Below the pieces are notes generated by a model. The model ran no database searches. It worked only from the letters and a program-made list of their open reading frames with translations, and was not told where the DNA came from. A stretch of DNA of 64,000 nucleotides from Euryodendron excelsum (taxonomy: Eukaryota > Streptophyta > Magnoliopsida > Ericales > Pentaphylacaceae): NCBI GenBank assembly GCA_033060915.1, contig CM065381.1, forward strand, positions 6,237,501 through 6,301,500, read 5' to 3'. This document shows positions 1 through 12,769 of the stretch, piece by piece (the stretch's first letter is position 1; the number at the start of each line of letters is the position of its first letter). The translations under genes and the position numbers were made by a program.

Positions 1-799
1 TTTGGTTATAAACCTCTGTTAAAGCCTGTCTTTTATCTATACTTGGATTTGCTCTTTCCATGGCCATATAAACTATTAAATCCTTGCTAATCATGAGCCC
101 TATCAACACCTAAACCTATGCTTAATTTATATCACCTCCTTATCCCTTCAAGCGTTGAATTGGAATCAATTTCTTCTGTGCACTGGTGCAATTATTTATC
201 TTCATTATACATGGCCTAACCATCTTAGATGACCTGTTTTCATATTCTCTTCAATTGGTTACACCTCTAATTGCTAGTAATGCATTCGTTTTAAGCCCTT
301 CACAGTCTAAGCATGAATTTTACATAGATAATAGAGTATTTAAGTATTTGAACCATCTTGTGAATTGACATACTTTTCCTACATGAATTTTATCCATTTC
401 CGAAATCATATGCAATTTCTCACCATTTTCATTTCTACACATGAAAGACTGACTGTTAGCTTGTTATTTTTTTTTCCCACTACAAAGTTTCTCGTTATGT
501 GGGTGGCTAAGATAAAATCATCTATAACGTCTTGCTGTAAGAGTCATAGAGAAATTACCATATGGATGCTCATTTTTATTTGTGGTGTTTTGGCAAACCT
601 TTCATCTTGATTAATCTTCTATCTCTCAAAGTGAATATATCAAAGTGGTTTCCATTTGCAGCAAAGGTTAGCTTGTGTTAAATTCTAACATTACATAAAG
701 AGTTGCTGGTTAAATCAAGGTGCATCCATGTGAATCAATAAGCAATGAGTGACATAATAGGAAGCATAAAGTTAGACTATTTATGTTGGGTAAACAAAC
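1..799. other. Intergenic or intronic AT-rich DNA, no gene seen
   Basis: No exon with recognisable homology is visible. The adenylate kinase remnant on the minus strand would need a further C-terminal exon here, after its lid-domain exon, and I could not find one. The open frames at 186-610 have no family signature and look like chance frames. Confidence 0.5.
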
Positions 800-1744
800 C
801 TTTTGCTCGGTGTCATCAGGACGAGTTACAAGCCTTGCTTTAATCTCGTCAGTCTGTGGAGGGAAATTTTTTCCATGGTAAATCTTCCCCGTTACAGGGC
901 CCAGCCTTGTACCAATACATCTGTCGATTAGAATTTCATCAGGGACCTGAATATAAAAAGAGAACATTCCTGTACAAGCTCAAGTCCATGTAAGTGTTTA
1001 CTAATGAAAATAGAGGCACAAAAGGACTGCAAATGTTGCAATTAGAAATTTGAGTTAATATCTTTAGGTCACTCTGGACATGTAGCAAAAAGGTTTATGT
1101 ATATATATATATTCTATACAAGCCAATTTAGGGATATGAAAAGAGAATAGAAACACAGGATTCCAAACTCCATATCCAACACAGTGGTTTAATTGCTTCT
1201 GGTGCTATAATTGATGGATATTTTTTGTAATTAAACATGAACAAGGACATTACTCCTAGAAAGAATAACTTGTTTAGAAGGGCTATGGTGGTCAATATGT
1301 CATAGGATCTCATGGCAGACTGTTTAACAGATTTTGTAAGTTCCAATCAATTTATGATTGAAGGAAAGCAGCAGTAGTAAAATATGTGAACGGCTTACTG
1401 ACATACATCTAACAAGATGTAAACATCTGGTCTGATCTTCAGTTTTTCCAAACTTTCTGCTTGGGCAAAGCTTATCCATCTAGAAGCCACCCTTTTTCTT
1501 TTGCATCTTTTTGTGATAATCGTGCTGTCACCATCTACAAAACAAGGTGTTCATGTCCTGTAACATATGAGAAGAGAGACGGCAAAAGAAACAAAAATTG
1601 GTGATCATGTCATACAGCTGTCACAACTTCCTCTGGAACCAAACGACCCGAGTTCGTGTACTCTTTTGCTTTCTTTCCAATTTCTGTCCCAGCTGATACT
1701 TCAGCTCTTAGAAGATCTCCAGTTGATATATGGACTAATCCAAA
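800..1744 (-). pseudogene. Adenylate kinase (plastid-type) pseudogene, three exons
   Basis: Adenylate kinase interconverts ATP plus AMP and two ADP. Three exons can be read on the minus strand. Exon A (1744-1616, 43 codons) has the AMP-binding segment with [12 protein letters not shown]. Exon B (1534-1407, 128 nt) starts MVTARLS and reaches GWLLDG. Exon C (946-800, 49 codons) holds the lid segment with VPDEILIDRC, PVTGKIYH and LVTRPDD. All have AG acceptors and GT donors. Exon B should be about 135 nt: 7 bp are missing just after LLDG, where the family has the conserved FPR, which shifts the frame and makes an immediate stop. The P-loop exon upstream and the C-terminal exon were not found, and an LTR element sits 29 bp upstream of exon A. 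The sequence resembles chloroplast adenylate kinase 2-type enzymes. It is almost certainly non-functional unless the 7-bp gap is a sequencing error. Confidence 0.85.
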
Positions 1745-1773
1745 CTGAAGAACCAAGATGAAAGAGTCATGGT

Positions 1774-2056
1774 TGTTGAAAAATAAACTTGTTTTTACAT
1801 ATTCTATTACACATGAATGTACATGATACATATATGAGGTGATTTATTTATGTAGAGAAGTACATGTATGTAGATGAAGGGTCATGAATGTCTTGGTTCA
1901 TGTACATGCTTAGATGCATATTAGTGAAACTATACAAATATGCTATATAATGTAATGGTAAAAATAAGAGAAAAATAGAGAGTTTCTCTCCATAGTGTTT
2001 GAGTTTACTAGCTCACCATTTATTCCAACAAAGTGATCTTAAAGCATACTTCAACA
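1774..2056 (+). repeat. 5' LTR of the small LTR element
   Basis: This 283-bp LTR starts TGTTGAAAA and ends TTCAACA. It is directly followed by the tRNA-Met primer site. It aligns throughout with 3286-3618 with scattered substitutions. Confidence 0.85.
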
Positions 2057-3285
2057 GTGGTATCAGAGCCCAGAGAGAGCCTAGGAGGATCCAAGAAAAA
2101 ATGTATATCCTTGTAGATAGATTGACATTTGTCAACTATAAGAGATTGAGGGCTATTATAACTCTATACCTCAAAACTTGTGATTTATGAAATGTCGTTG
2201 GAGAAGAACCAATAAATGACATGTCTAAGAGGGTTCGAGAAAAGAAGAGAAGAGAAGGCATTTGAAATTTCGCAAAGATCCATTCAGCAAGAAATTTGGA
2301 TGGATATTGGAGAAAAGAGATCTCCTAGTGAAGTTTGGAAGATGCTCGACCCTATCACCTCTAATCATGGAGGAGAGGTTTTACCCATTGAGTATTGGGT
2401 ACAATGCTTTGAGGAAGATGATTTTTTTATGGAAGAGATGGAAGTTGTGAAGACTTTGGAGAGGATTCCATGGAGGATTATGAAGAAGAATATCATGATA
2501 ATGAATATAAAGAAATTGAAGAATTTAAAGTAGTGCAAAAGAAAGAAGCACAAGAAGAAACTATTGATGATGAAATTCACAAAAGAGACATGAATCTAGT
2601 GGATAAGGAAAATGGAGCTAGTGAGAGAGTTGACGATTATGAGAAAGCAATTGTGGAACTTGAGAAGATTGAAGAAGAAAATCTTAAAGAAGATGCTCAT
2701 GTCAACAAAATTAAAGAGTTAAAAATTCAGGTATGTCTTATATGGAAGATAATATTTTCTTTGGCTCATTTTCATTGCATGAAGATATAATTTTTACTCA
2801 CCCACCAAAGTTGGAAGAAGATATCAATGAGCACCATATTGTTGATCAAGTTGACAAGGAGTGCTATGAATTCATCACTCCATTGAAGTGGAAAAATGAT
2901 GAAGATCAAGGTATTGAAAATTTTAAAAGTTTTTTGCATATTGGTTTGGAGAATTCTACATTTGATATAGCTTGAGTGAATATGGAGGAGTTCTTTGATT
3001 CACAAAAGCGAAGAAAAGAGAAATACAAAAAGCATAATAAATTCAAGAATGAAGATCGTTGATACGCCCATCATGTGAAGGAAAAACTAGAAGATGCTCA
3101 TTTGAAGGCATTATTTAAGCACGCAAAGAAAAAATGAATAACTTATTTCAAAAATATCAAAGTCAAAGTTCATACATCTATGGAGATGGTCATGAAGACT
3201 ATTGCTATTACAGGTGGGGGAACTCAATATCTAAGTGGACATATCACATCAAACCTCTCTATGCAAAATTAAGTTTAAGAGGGGG

Positions 3286-3618
3286 TGTTGAAAAGTAAAC
3301 TTGTTTTTATATATTTTATAACACATGAATGTACATGATACGTGTATGAGGTGATTCTTGTATGTAGGAAAGTAAATGTATGTGGATAAAGGGTCATGGT
3401 TGTATTAAGTGTCTTGATTCATGTACATACTTAAATGCGTATTAGTGGAATTATATAAATATGCTATGTAAAGTAATGGTAAAAAGAAGAGAAAAATGTA
3501 GTCTCTCTCAATAGTATTTGAGTTTACTAGCCTACCATATATTTTAACAAAGTGGTATTAAAGCATACTACATAAAATTTTCAACAGTGATATCAGAGCA
3601 TACCACAAATTTTCAATA
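3286..3618 (+). repeat. 3' LTR with a duplicated end
   Basis: This LTR is about 50 bp longer than its partner. After the expected end at TTTTCAACA it continues through a copy of the primer-site sequence (GTGATATCAGAGC) and ends again at TTTTCAATA, where the TSD follows. The extra tail looks like readthrough of the primer-site region copied into the LTR end. Confidence 0.75.
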
Positions 3619-3623
3619 ATGGT

Positions 3624-6600
3624 TTAGAGAGTACAGAAGATAAGAACAATTCTGTAATAATGTACTAGTTACATGGAGCCAGTTACGATGAGAAGAACGA
3701 ATGCAAGCAAATTAATAAAGAAGAGGGCAAATCTGCAATTTTTGCGGGACTGAAACAAACCAATGCAGGTTGAAGGCAAAATTCCTTTATGCATGCATGA
3801 GTGTCTATATATATGTACTATATCTGAGAAAAATTTACATATAAAAGTAGAAAAGTTAATTGCCAGGGAGCCTTGGTTGACGGATTTGGATGTGTAAGCT
3901 CGATGGCTGGAAGCTATGACACCTCAGTTACTGGCAGTTAAAGGTTAATGATGATTCTAATTGACATATTCCTCTTCTTTCTTTTTTTTTTAAGGCCAGC
4001 TAATAGGCGTTGAAAGTCAGACCTTGTCACAACCCTTGGCCTTAGAGTAGGGTAGAGAAAAATAGATCACAGTTCCACCAAGTGGACTTTTATTCATGTG
4101 TCCCCTTTTCTTATTCTTTGTTTCCGTCATGCTTCAGCTAAACTTCCTCTTATCTGTGAAGAACCCAAATAAATTGGTGATTGTATATTAAAAAGTATAA
4201 CCGGAGTCCTTAATTATAAGATGTTATTGGTAATTAATTATAGAGTATTAATTATTTTAATGTAATTTTAATATTTTTTTATGTTTTTATATTTTTATGC
4301 AGATTTAAAATTAAAACTGAACAAAACAAAGCATGATGTACATGGAACTTTATTTGATGTATATTACAGTGGCGGCTCCAGAAAATTTTGCTAATGGGTC
4401 ATGCAAAAATTTTAAAGTTAATTCTCAAGTTATAAATAATAAAAAAATCTAATACATGAAAGCTTTTTTTTTTTTAATACAAAAAATACAAACATGTGAC
4501 TTTAACAATTGTCCTTGATCAGTGGCGGACTCATAATTTCTCTTAAGGGGTTAAGGTAAATTTTTTTAAATTTTGCAAGTACCAATGTAATTTTTTTTTT
4601 AATTTTAGGGGCTAATACAATATATATTTTTTATAAATACCTAAAATTCTACACTAGTAAAGAGAATTTTTTCTTTTTTGGCAGCATATAGTCTGCTAAT
4701 TTTTTATCTCGAGAATTCTATAGGCTGCATAAAGTCTGCTTATATGTATGTGTGCATATATTAAATTGTATATGTGTTTTTGTGTCCTATGTATTATAGA
4801 TCTAACGATATAAAAAGAGCCACTTCGCTCCTGGGTTTCGCCGTCTCATTTTTGTCCCATTTTGCCACTTTTAACCCCATAGAGAAGCGTTATTACAATT
4901 CATTGATATTTCATCGACCTGCTCTCGATTGCTTTGGACAGCTCCACATCGCTTTCCACCTCCTGCTTTCGTAGTTCGCTTTGCTCTTCTGTCTCCTTAA
5001 TTCGCTTTGTTTTTTTGGGAGTCTGCCTACCTCTCTGCCCCACTGCTTGGGCAATTCCCACCTCCTGCTTTCATTGTCCTGATCTCCTCCTCCTAAAGTT
5101 TGCACCTGCTGTTTTTAAGAGACTTCCAGATCCTTCTTAGTCCTCTACTCCACCTCATGCTTTCATGTTTCCGATTACTACACATGGCATACCCTTGTGT
5201 AGAAAACATGGCAAACATGATGTGGAATCCAAACTTTACAAAATATAGATAGATTCAAAAGTCTTTCTGTGTCCGGTTCTTTCTCATCTGCCAGCTGCTG
5301 ATTCCGGTTTTAGAGGTAATGTCTTTCTCTCTGCCTCTCTCTTTTACTCACTATTTGGTTATCTATTTGTGTGATTTTGATGTTTCAATACAAACCATTT
5401 TGTTTATGTGTTTCAAATTCTGCTCATATGGTTATGGAAGGTGAAAGTTATTTGCTTACATGGTGTTTGATAAAATGTTTTAAAAACTTGTGCTTAAAGG
5501 TTGTAGTCCAATTTAACGTTTTGGGAAGGCCACTTTCCTAATCGTTGCATTCTCTTCTCTTACATCATTATATGTCTCTCAGTGACTGTTTTATATCAAT
5601 TCAAGTACCTAAATCTAAAGCCAACACATCTCGTTACAAGAAAACAAAAAATATGAAAATAGTTAAAGTGTAAAACACTAGCCAGAGAGAACAAAGAATC
5701 CCTGAAAACTTGTACTTCGGCTCAGTAAATAAACAACCTTTCAAAGATCTTATGGAAAAAAAGAAAAGAGACCACTCAGAAGAGACTTTCTAGATAGAAA
5801 ACAGTCAGAGCAAGTTAAAATCCGTATAAAGAACAACTCAAAAAAGATGTCTTTACTGGTGTACATATTACATACCTACATATCATCAGTTTGATGATAT
5901 TCATGTCACTATTGCTCTAGATACAGAACACAGAGACACCTATGTGGGGTTGCTATGTAAGCACATTGTAATGTTCAAATCTGCTGGGAATTTTTTTTGA
6001 AGCCTTAATTATGAGATTTTCATAGCTTGGGTAGAAAACAAAATCTGCAATTTCTGAAGATGAAAATACATGTGAAATCTGTCACATTTCTTGCTCAAAC
6101 AGACTTCACCATTACGTCAAAGATCATTTCTGATTACATTCACTTGAAGCCATTTTTTTTTTAGTGTTGCACATGAAGCTTGCACGTAGAGATGAATATT
6201 TATATTGAATTTATTTCTAATGATTTTAGAATGTCAACTCACCTTGATTCTTGGTTTGGCATTAGGGGAAAAAAAAAGAAACAAAATTCACTATGTTTTT
6301 TTGCATTTGTAATCTATTGGCTGTCTATTGGTCTTATGACCATTACTATTAGCTGCCTATGTCTGAATCACCATTTTATCTAGATTAATTTCTCTCCTTT
6401 GAATAGAGGATATAGTAATTCTCCATAGAATTCTCAATCTAAGCAGGAGACAATATACTTTGATATTACTGATCAAAGTATAAACCAAGAATCGGTTAAG
6501 TGATTGTTCCTATTTACATGGTTATGGATCCATGTTTGTTGATCTAAGTGGGAATGTCTATTAATGTTACTCTTTGTTGAAGTAGTTTGTAACTTATGGA

Positions 6601-6904
6601 AGCATGTTTTGGGATGCTTTCTCTTAGATATAACTTCATGAATTTGTGCTTCAAATTTTTTGCTTCTATCTGATTCTCAGAAGTGCTATAGTTACTGATT
6701 TACTTATACAACTCAAACATTTGGCTCCATATTGTATCTACCCACATTGTATCTTTTTCCAGTGTTTTTGCAATAAGTATAATCTCATTTATTCTCGTTT
6801 ACTTCATCTCCCGTGTTTTGTATTTGGTTATTACTCCTTCAAATTTTTTTTGGGAATTCCTTTTCAAGTTTAATATCCTCACTTTATAAGTACGTCTTTT
6901 ACAG
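3624..6904. other. AT-rich intergenic DNA upstream of the RPA-like remnant
   Basis: No coding homology was seen. Two direct copies of a motif beginning CAGTGGCGG (about 4370 and 4521) resemble termini of small plant DNA transposons, but no partners or TSDs could be fixed. A pyrimidine-rich stretch at about 4960-5340 could be an old 5' leader of the RPA-like gene. This is a guess. Confidence 0.4.
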
Positions 6905-8810
6905 GATGTACAAAATATCAAGGCAATTAAAGCTCATTCAACAGGTTGATGATCAAACAAGAAATTGGACAATAAAAGTGACAGTCTTGGAAAAAGGATT
7001 TCCACGCACCTCATCGCCAGGACAACCAAAAAAATACTAGAGGTTCATGTTACTTGATTCAGAGGAATAGTTTAGCAAAATATTTATTTAGCATTTCTTC
7101 CCCCTATAGATACATGAAAATAATTAATATAACATTTTGTATTCATATAGGGTACACATGTCCAAGCTAGCATATTTTGCACTGGCATACAGTTGTTTCA
7201 AAATACATTAACTATGTGGAAAATGTATTATGTGTCCAATGCTATTGTCAAGGTCATCCAACCAACACATCAGATTGTTCCACGCAAGTACCAATGGATT
7301 ATTAATGGTAGAACACTTGTCGAAGAAGTCACTAACAATGTAGAGCTGACCATTACAACAAAATTCAGCTTTGTCACATTCTCTGAATTCCAGAAGCACA
7401 TGGACTCCATCTCACAAGTTGGTAAGACACGTTATATTTTTTGCATTAACATTTAATTCCTCAAACACCTAACCAAAACATGTGTTTTGCAGATATCATT
7501 GCAATAGTACTAAACATACTACTGCCAAAACAAATACAAACTAGAAACGACGAATCAACCATTCAAGGACTGATGGTGGTCAACTAAGAGTAAAACCCAT
7601 AACTCTTCCTATTAATTTCAACATTCATATTGCTTTCTATTATATAATGATCATTCCCATTTCAAGGTTGAGGCCTACTCTTTTGACAACTTGGGATCAA
7701 TTTGTCTCTAACGAATGCATTGCTATAACAAATATTATGGAGTCATGGCCTGTTATAATAGGCACGTGTTGGAAAGTCATTTCTTACAATGGTATGTTAC
7801 AAAAAATTAGTCCCACCACCATGAACTTGCTAAAATGATACCATAATAATATTTGCTCATTTTATATAGGGCTATCATTGTCAACCAAATCATCAAGCAC
7901 TTTCTTGATAAATCTCGATATTCCAGATGCAACGAAACTGCACTCATGGTAATTAAAAATTTTTATTGACTTAGAAGTTACAATTATGATTCACTCTTAT
8001 TCATTTTTCCCTTCTGTTTCTCCAGGTGTACTGAAAATGAGGAGCACTTGAAGACCATGTGTACTGAGGCAGCATACATATCTTCTAGCAGCAAATCTAC
8101 ACCACCTAAAACTGAAGATATAGTGCCCATCGATAACATACCCCATTTATCTGGCACTGTAATAACATTGTCCTATTTTATCTTACAAATCTTCTCATAC
8201 AAATTATAGAAGATATAGTGCCCATTGATAGCATACCCCATTTATCTGGCACTGTAATAACATTGTCCTATTTTATCTTACAAATCTTCTCATACGAATT
8301 ATATTTTCAAATGCAAAAAACTAAGCACTTATCCACTGCAGACACTTTTTGGATTAAAGCTTCAGCCTCTATAAAAAAAACTCGATTAAAATTTCTAGTA
8401 CATGGCATGTGGTAAGTGTCATAAAAGTATAGCTGCGGAATATGAAAGGCTATTCACATGCCTACATTGCAATCGATAAGGTGTAATGGCACAACCAAGG
8501 TACATGTTAGATCTAGACTCTACCAATATGTGGTCTACTAACACTTCTTTGCTGTGTAATTTCTTAACATCAGCTTCATTACACAATACTGAAGGTTTTA
8601 ATTTTGTTATAATAGTGACCTGAAAGGCAAATAACTTCTCATTATTAGAATTGCATAAAAAATATTCAATGAAGCATCATTTTATTGCAGATGCCGATTT
8701 GAAGTTGAGCCTGGGATGATTCTGGATCAATTGTGGCCACTTTATTTGGAAACAACGCCAAGAAACTATTTTCATTTACAGCTGTAGATTTGATGGAGAA
8801 AACAAATGAG
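6905..8810 (+). pseudogene. Replication protein A 70-kDa subunit-like pseudogene, eight exons
   Basis: RPA large subunits bind single-stranded DNA through OB folds. Exons by homology and splice sites are 6905-7064, 7151-7421, 7493-7589, 7667-7791, 7870-7948, 8026-8158, 8342-8499 and 8691-8810. The first OB fold includes NWTIKVTVLEKG and GTHVQASIFCTG. Later exons give TLLTTWDQF, GLSLSTKSSSTFLIN, a zinc ribbon with CGKCHK and CLHCN, and the DBD-C-like CRFEVEPG. Decay is clear. There are in-frame stops after PKKY (7037-7039), after VVN (TAA at 7585-7587) and just before the zinc ribbon (TAG at about 8397). There are single-base frameshifts near 8395 and 8720. The donor after exon 1 reads GA instead of GT. 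A 95-bp tandem duplication follows exon 6. Helitrons also carry RPA-like genes, but I saw no Helitron helicase or convincing termini, so an ordinary RPA1-like paralogue is equally possible. Confidence 0.85.
8114..8303 (+). repeat. 95-bp tandem duplication at an exon-intron junction
   Basis: Two near-identical copies (8114-8208 and 8209-8303) each hold the end of RPA-like exon 6 (encoding EDIVPID and HLSGT) with its GT donor and the start of the intron. Only a few positions differ, so the duplication is younger than most of the pseudogene's damage. Confidence 0.85.
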
Positions 8811-10000
8811 GTAGGTTTCTTTAAAATTTCCTACTACAATGACACCTTGCTAATTTGAGACAAGTGACAATGTCATCATACTTGTGAATAGGAGGGCTTC
8901 ATTAACACAAATTTTCATAGTAGTTTCAAACGAAGATAAGTACTTAATGATGTTGAAACCATATCAACTTGAAACTCATGACCAAGTTCATAAAAAACTT
9001 AACATTGTATTAGTTCATGACCAGCTCGTGAAAACCTCAGAATCTCCTACTGCTTAGTTTATGGAAGCACAAATTTGATGCACATTTTTGTATATATTTT
9101 TGAAAGCCACTACGAAAGCGCAAACTTGATGTACATTTTTGTATATATTTTTCAAAGCCACTACTTTGAGGACTTCATCTTTACAGGAAGATGAAAGCAT
9201 ATTTTTTTTGTCACCTTATATTTTGTTACTTGTTATAAGGGGCAACTTCTCCTCATTTTTGACATGTACATATTGTATATAACCGCGTCATCTCCTCTTT
9301 TGCCGATGTATATGTTATATGTATAAATTGTTGTAATTTCATCTTCGAAAAAGAATAAAAGTATATTTTGGTTAAGTATACTCATTCTTTGTAAATGTTC
9401 TCCTCATTACCCTATGCATTTGCAACAGCGCTACACGTTCCATATGGGCTTTGATTTGATGATATGGACCTACAAATACAATATATGATTTGTTTTCCAA
9501 TTTCTATCTCATTTTTCCCCGAACAGCTGCCGTTGCCTGCAATTTTACTTTTACTGGGAATTCTCCTCAATGTGAATATTTGAATTCAGTTTACTTACCA
9601 GAGTGCGCAAAAATCCAAAAAAAAATAGCATCCAACATCATTGACTTCTAATTCACAATAGTCAACTTCTAATCTGGCAGCCGAAATCTGAACTGATAAA
9701 AGTTTTACTTAATTGTATCTCATGAATGTTTAAAACACCCATGCTTCCTACCTTAGATATTATATGCTTCGGTTTTCATAGCATTTGGGACCACAGGACT
9801 TGGGTAAGTAGTGGACAAACCAAGTGCGATTGAAGCTGAAGCTGGCGTCTTGAAATAAGCTTTGAAGAAACAAATTATAGAAAAACACGGACAAAATGAT
9901 CCCTTCGTTAATATTGCCTCAGTTACCATACCAAGGTCCTTCCATGCATGAATATTGTAGAGACATTTGTCAGGCCTTTCTAAGCCAAGCCGCAAAAGTT
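8811..10000. other. Intergenic DNA with a short tandem duplication
   Basis: No gene was recognised. About 9065-9165 contains two copies of an approximately 50-bp unit (CACATTTTTGTATATATTTT, then CAAAGCCACTAC). A minus-strand open frame at 9753-10016 has no family I can name and is probably chance or a decayed exon. Confidence 0.4.
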
Positions 10001-11159
10001 TCAGCTGCCTCCCCAACTAGTATATGTATAAGTTTGTTTTGCAATGGAGCAGGTAGCTAAAATCATGCCGACGGTCGGAGGAGGAAGTAAATGAAGGGAA
10101 GACTTTATGGATGAGAATAGTTAAGGCCATTCGGCCACTGTTGATTGCGGCTGACAGTGGACGAAACAATTAAAGAAAAGAAGAAATAATGTATCGTGCA
10201 TGGGACATGACGTGAGACACCTCTTCAAGTTTGCAAGCTCTATAAATAAGCAACTCGGGAGCGGAGGAAGGGGCGACACGTATAGATTAGTGTAAAATTT
10301 TCCTTAGAATTTACTCTGTTTTCTTTCAATCTCTTTCATTTTATTTTGTTGTAATTTATATTATTAGGATGGGAGTTATTTTATAAGTTAAGTTTTTTCA
10401 ATATTATGAGTACTTAGTTTTATTCTTAGAACTAATTATGAAGATTATCTGAGGATTTTGAAATATCAATAGAGGTAGATAAGTTTTTATTATTTTATCT
10501 TACGAATATTTCAATTCTTGATAATTAAATTCTAGATCTTTGAAAAACTTAGATTCTTGACTAAGTTTGGTAATTTCTATGTACAAACCTTTGGTTGGTA
10601 TATAAATATTACACAATTCGATGCTATAAATCTATAATTTTAATTTTATTATAATTCTAGATTTAATTATTACTGAAGTTCTGTTTTAATCGTTGAATCT
10701 TTCGAATTAAAGATGAAGTTAATGATTTAAGTTACAAAACTTTCATTGAAATTTTGAGTGATCGAATCAATTGGATCGAAGACCATTTTATGAAATTTAA
10801 TTTAAAATTTAGTTCAACAATCATCAAATCTCCCAAAAGCAAGTTATTTTGCTTTGGCTATCATTTTCTGCCGTAATTGTCCAATTCTCATCGGTACTCT
10901 TCAAGGTGGAATTCAAACCGATTAGCTTAGATTTCAACTGAAGTCATTGCAAAACTGCGGTGTCTAGCATGGCTTAATCAGTATTTAATCTTTTATTAGG
11001 GGTGAATTTTAGCACATAACTTTATATGTTCTGTTAACCGTTCCCTATGGATCGACTATGGTTTTACCGAATTTTATTATTGCTTCGCCGCACCTACACT
11101 TGGGTATTAATAGATTGTCATATCCTGGGCTTAGTCAAGTTTTCGATGCCATTACCGGG

Positions 11160-12097
11160 TGTCATAGTCCGCTTCTTAATGCCCCATAACAACTCAAACT
11201 TGTGCTCAAGGGTTGTCCAAACCTTGTTCAAGCATTACCCAAACAATGCCTAAACAATGACCAAGACAACTCCAAAGTGTACCAAAAATGGCCCAAGGAA
11301 GAATTGAAGAGGGTAGCCAAGGAAGCAACTAGGTAGCGACCAAGGCAGCTCGAAATGTCAAGCAGCAACGCGGGTGAGAGGCAGCTTAACCTCACTAGCG
11401 CCCGGTCACCAGCCAGCCAGCAGCGCGGGTGAGGAGCTGCCTAACCTCACCAGCGCCCAGGTAACCTCACTTTGGCGTGCCAGCGAGACCCTAGATAACC
11501 TCACTTTGTGCGCGCCCAAGTGCAAGCCAGCCAGCCAGCCAGCCGTGCCAGATTTGCACACAATAATACCTTTTTGGCTTGATTTTTGGCATGACATATC
11601 TTTATGCTCCGAAGTCCAAATGTAGCTAGTTTTTTTTTTTTTTTTTTCTATGGACTTATTATAGGACCTAGTTTCACGTTTTGTAAGGGTTTTTATTTAT
11701 TGAGTTTTGTAGAATTTTTAGGAGACCATTATGACTCCTCGAGTACACACTACGTTTTCCCTTGAAAGTTCATAAATGGCTTAGAATGCTACTATAAGAA
11801 GGGGGTAGGCTCCCACCATCCTCTACTCCACTACTTCTTATATGGCTTTGAGGCACCTTTTGTGCATAAAGTGAGCTATTCATAAAGTGAGCTATGTAAT
11901 GATGCTTTAATGAATGAAATATGATTTATTACTTTCACCAATTCTCCTCGGAGTTTGCTTGATAGTTAGCCATTAATGCTCGATTCTAGCTTCTAAATGA
12001 AATGATCCGGATTTGCCTAGCTTGTCAGAAGGACTTGGCAAACGCCGCACGAGTCTTATTTGTGACTGTAGAGCTCACAGAATGTTAGCACGTGACA
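11160..12097 (+). mobile_element. Solo LTR of the 50535-55217 element family
   Basis: It begins TGTCA and ends TGACA, and aligns over its length with the LTRs at about 50535-51428 and 54331-55217, sharing blocks such as AACCTTGTTCAAGCATTACC and the GAGTTTGCTTGA-type end. The flanking pentamers CCGGG (11155-11159) and CCGAG (12098-12102) match at four of five positions. No primer site or interior follows, so this is a solo LTR left by recombination between LTRs. Confidence 0.8.
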
Positions 12098-12769
12098 CCG
12101 AGGAACGACTTAATTAAAATATGTGAAAATAAAATAAAATTATAAAAATAATAACACTTTTGCAGACTCAAGGAAAAATTGACAATACTTTTGCTGTGGA
12201 CTTACGACATATGAATGCATTTCTTCCTTGACGAAAGAATTTGACAGTGTATATCAACTGAGCAGTAGTTTATGCTAACTTATTACTTTGTTCCATTGCT
12301 AATGTGTATATTTGTATATATTTAGTTCTTTATTTATTATTATTTTTTGGTTAACTTGTTTTGTTGGCATATGCGCTTATTGTTGGACAAAGTCAGTCAA
12401 ATTAGTTACCATAGTTTCTGTTTGTATTTTTCATCTAGTCCATCTAACTCTTTTAACTTACTAACTATTTACTAACTGTTTACTAACGTTTTACTAACTG
12501 ACTAACTTTTGTTTCTTTTATTGTTTTTGTGTGCAGGTATTTTAGTTTACTATTGTAGTCTTTTGTTTTTCTTCTCTTTTATTTTCTTTTTAGTATTTTT
12601 GTCGTGTTATTGTTTCGGGAAGGGTTAGTGTATATCTCCATTCTCTATATGGTACGTACACTTTTATGCCACACTATATTAGGGATTTGCATAACTAATT
12701 GGTGAGAGTTGACCCGTTTCGTGATTTTTCTCCCACCTACCATACTCTTTTCCTGTTCAAGACTCCTAT

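Larger units (their letters stand above)
1774..3618 (+). mobile_element. Small non-autonomous LTR retrotransposon, tRNA-Met primed
   Basis: The element is bounded by the 5-bp TSD ATGGT (1769-1773 and 3619-3623). The LTRs start TGTTGAAAA and end TTCAACA or TTTTCAATA. A primer-binding site, TGGTATCAGAGCC (2058-2070), follows the 5' LTR, and a purine tract (3274-3285, AAGAGGGGG at its end) precedes the 3' LTR. The 1.2-kb interior has no RT or integrase. A short start resembling Copia gag (KMYILVDRLTFVNY, from about 2098) is followed by stop-broken, Glu/Lys-rich frames (2470-2975). It is probably a Copia-type element mobilised in trans. It lies in an intron of the adenylate kinase remnant. Confidence 0.85.

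Noticed and set aside
8811..9750. Helitron carrying the RPA-like gene
   Set aside because: No Rep/helicase sequence and no convincing 3' hairpin with CTRR end were found, so a Helitron cannot be supported here.
9753..10016. Possible gene on the minus strand (87 codons)
   Set aside because: No recognisable family, no splice context, low-quality composition, and it adjoins a Gypsy remnant.
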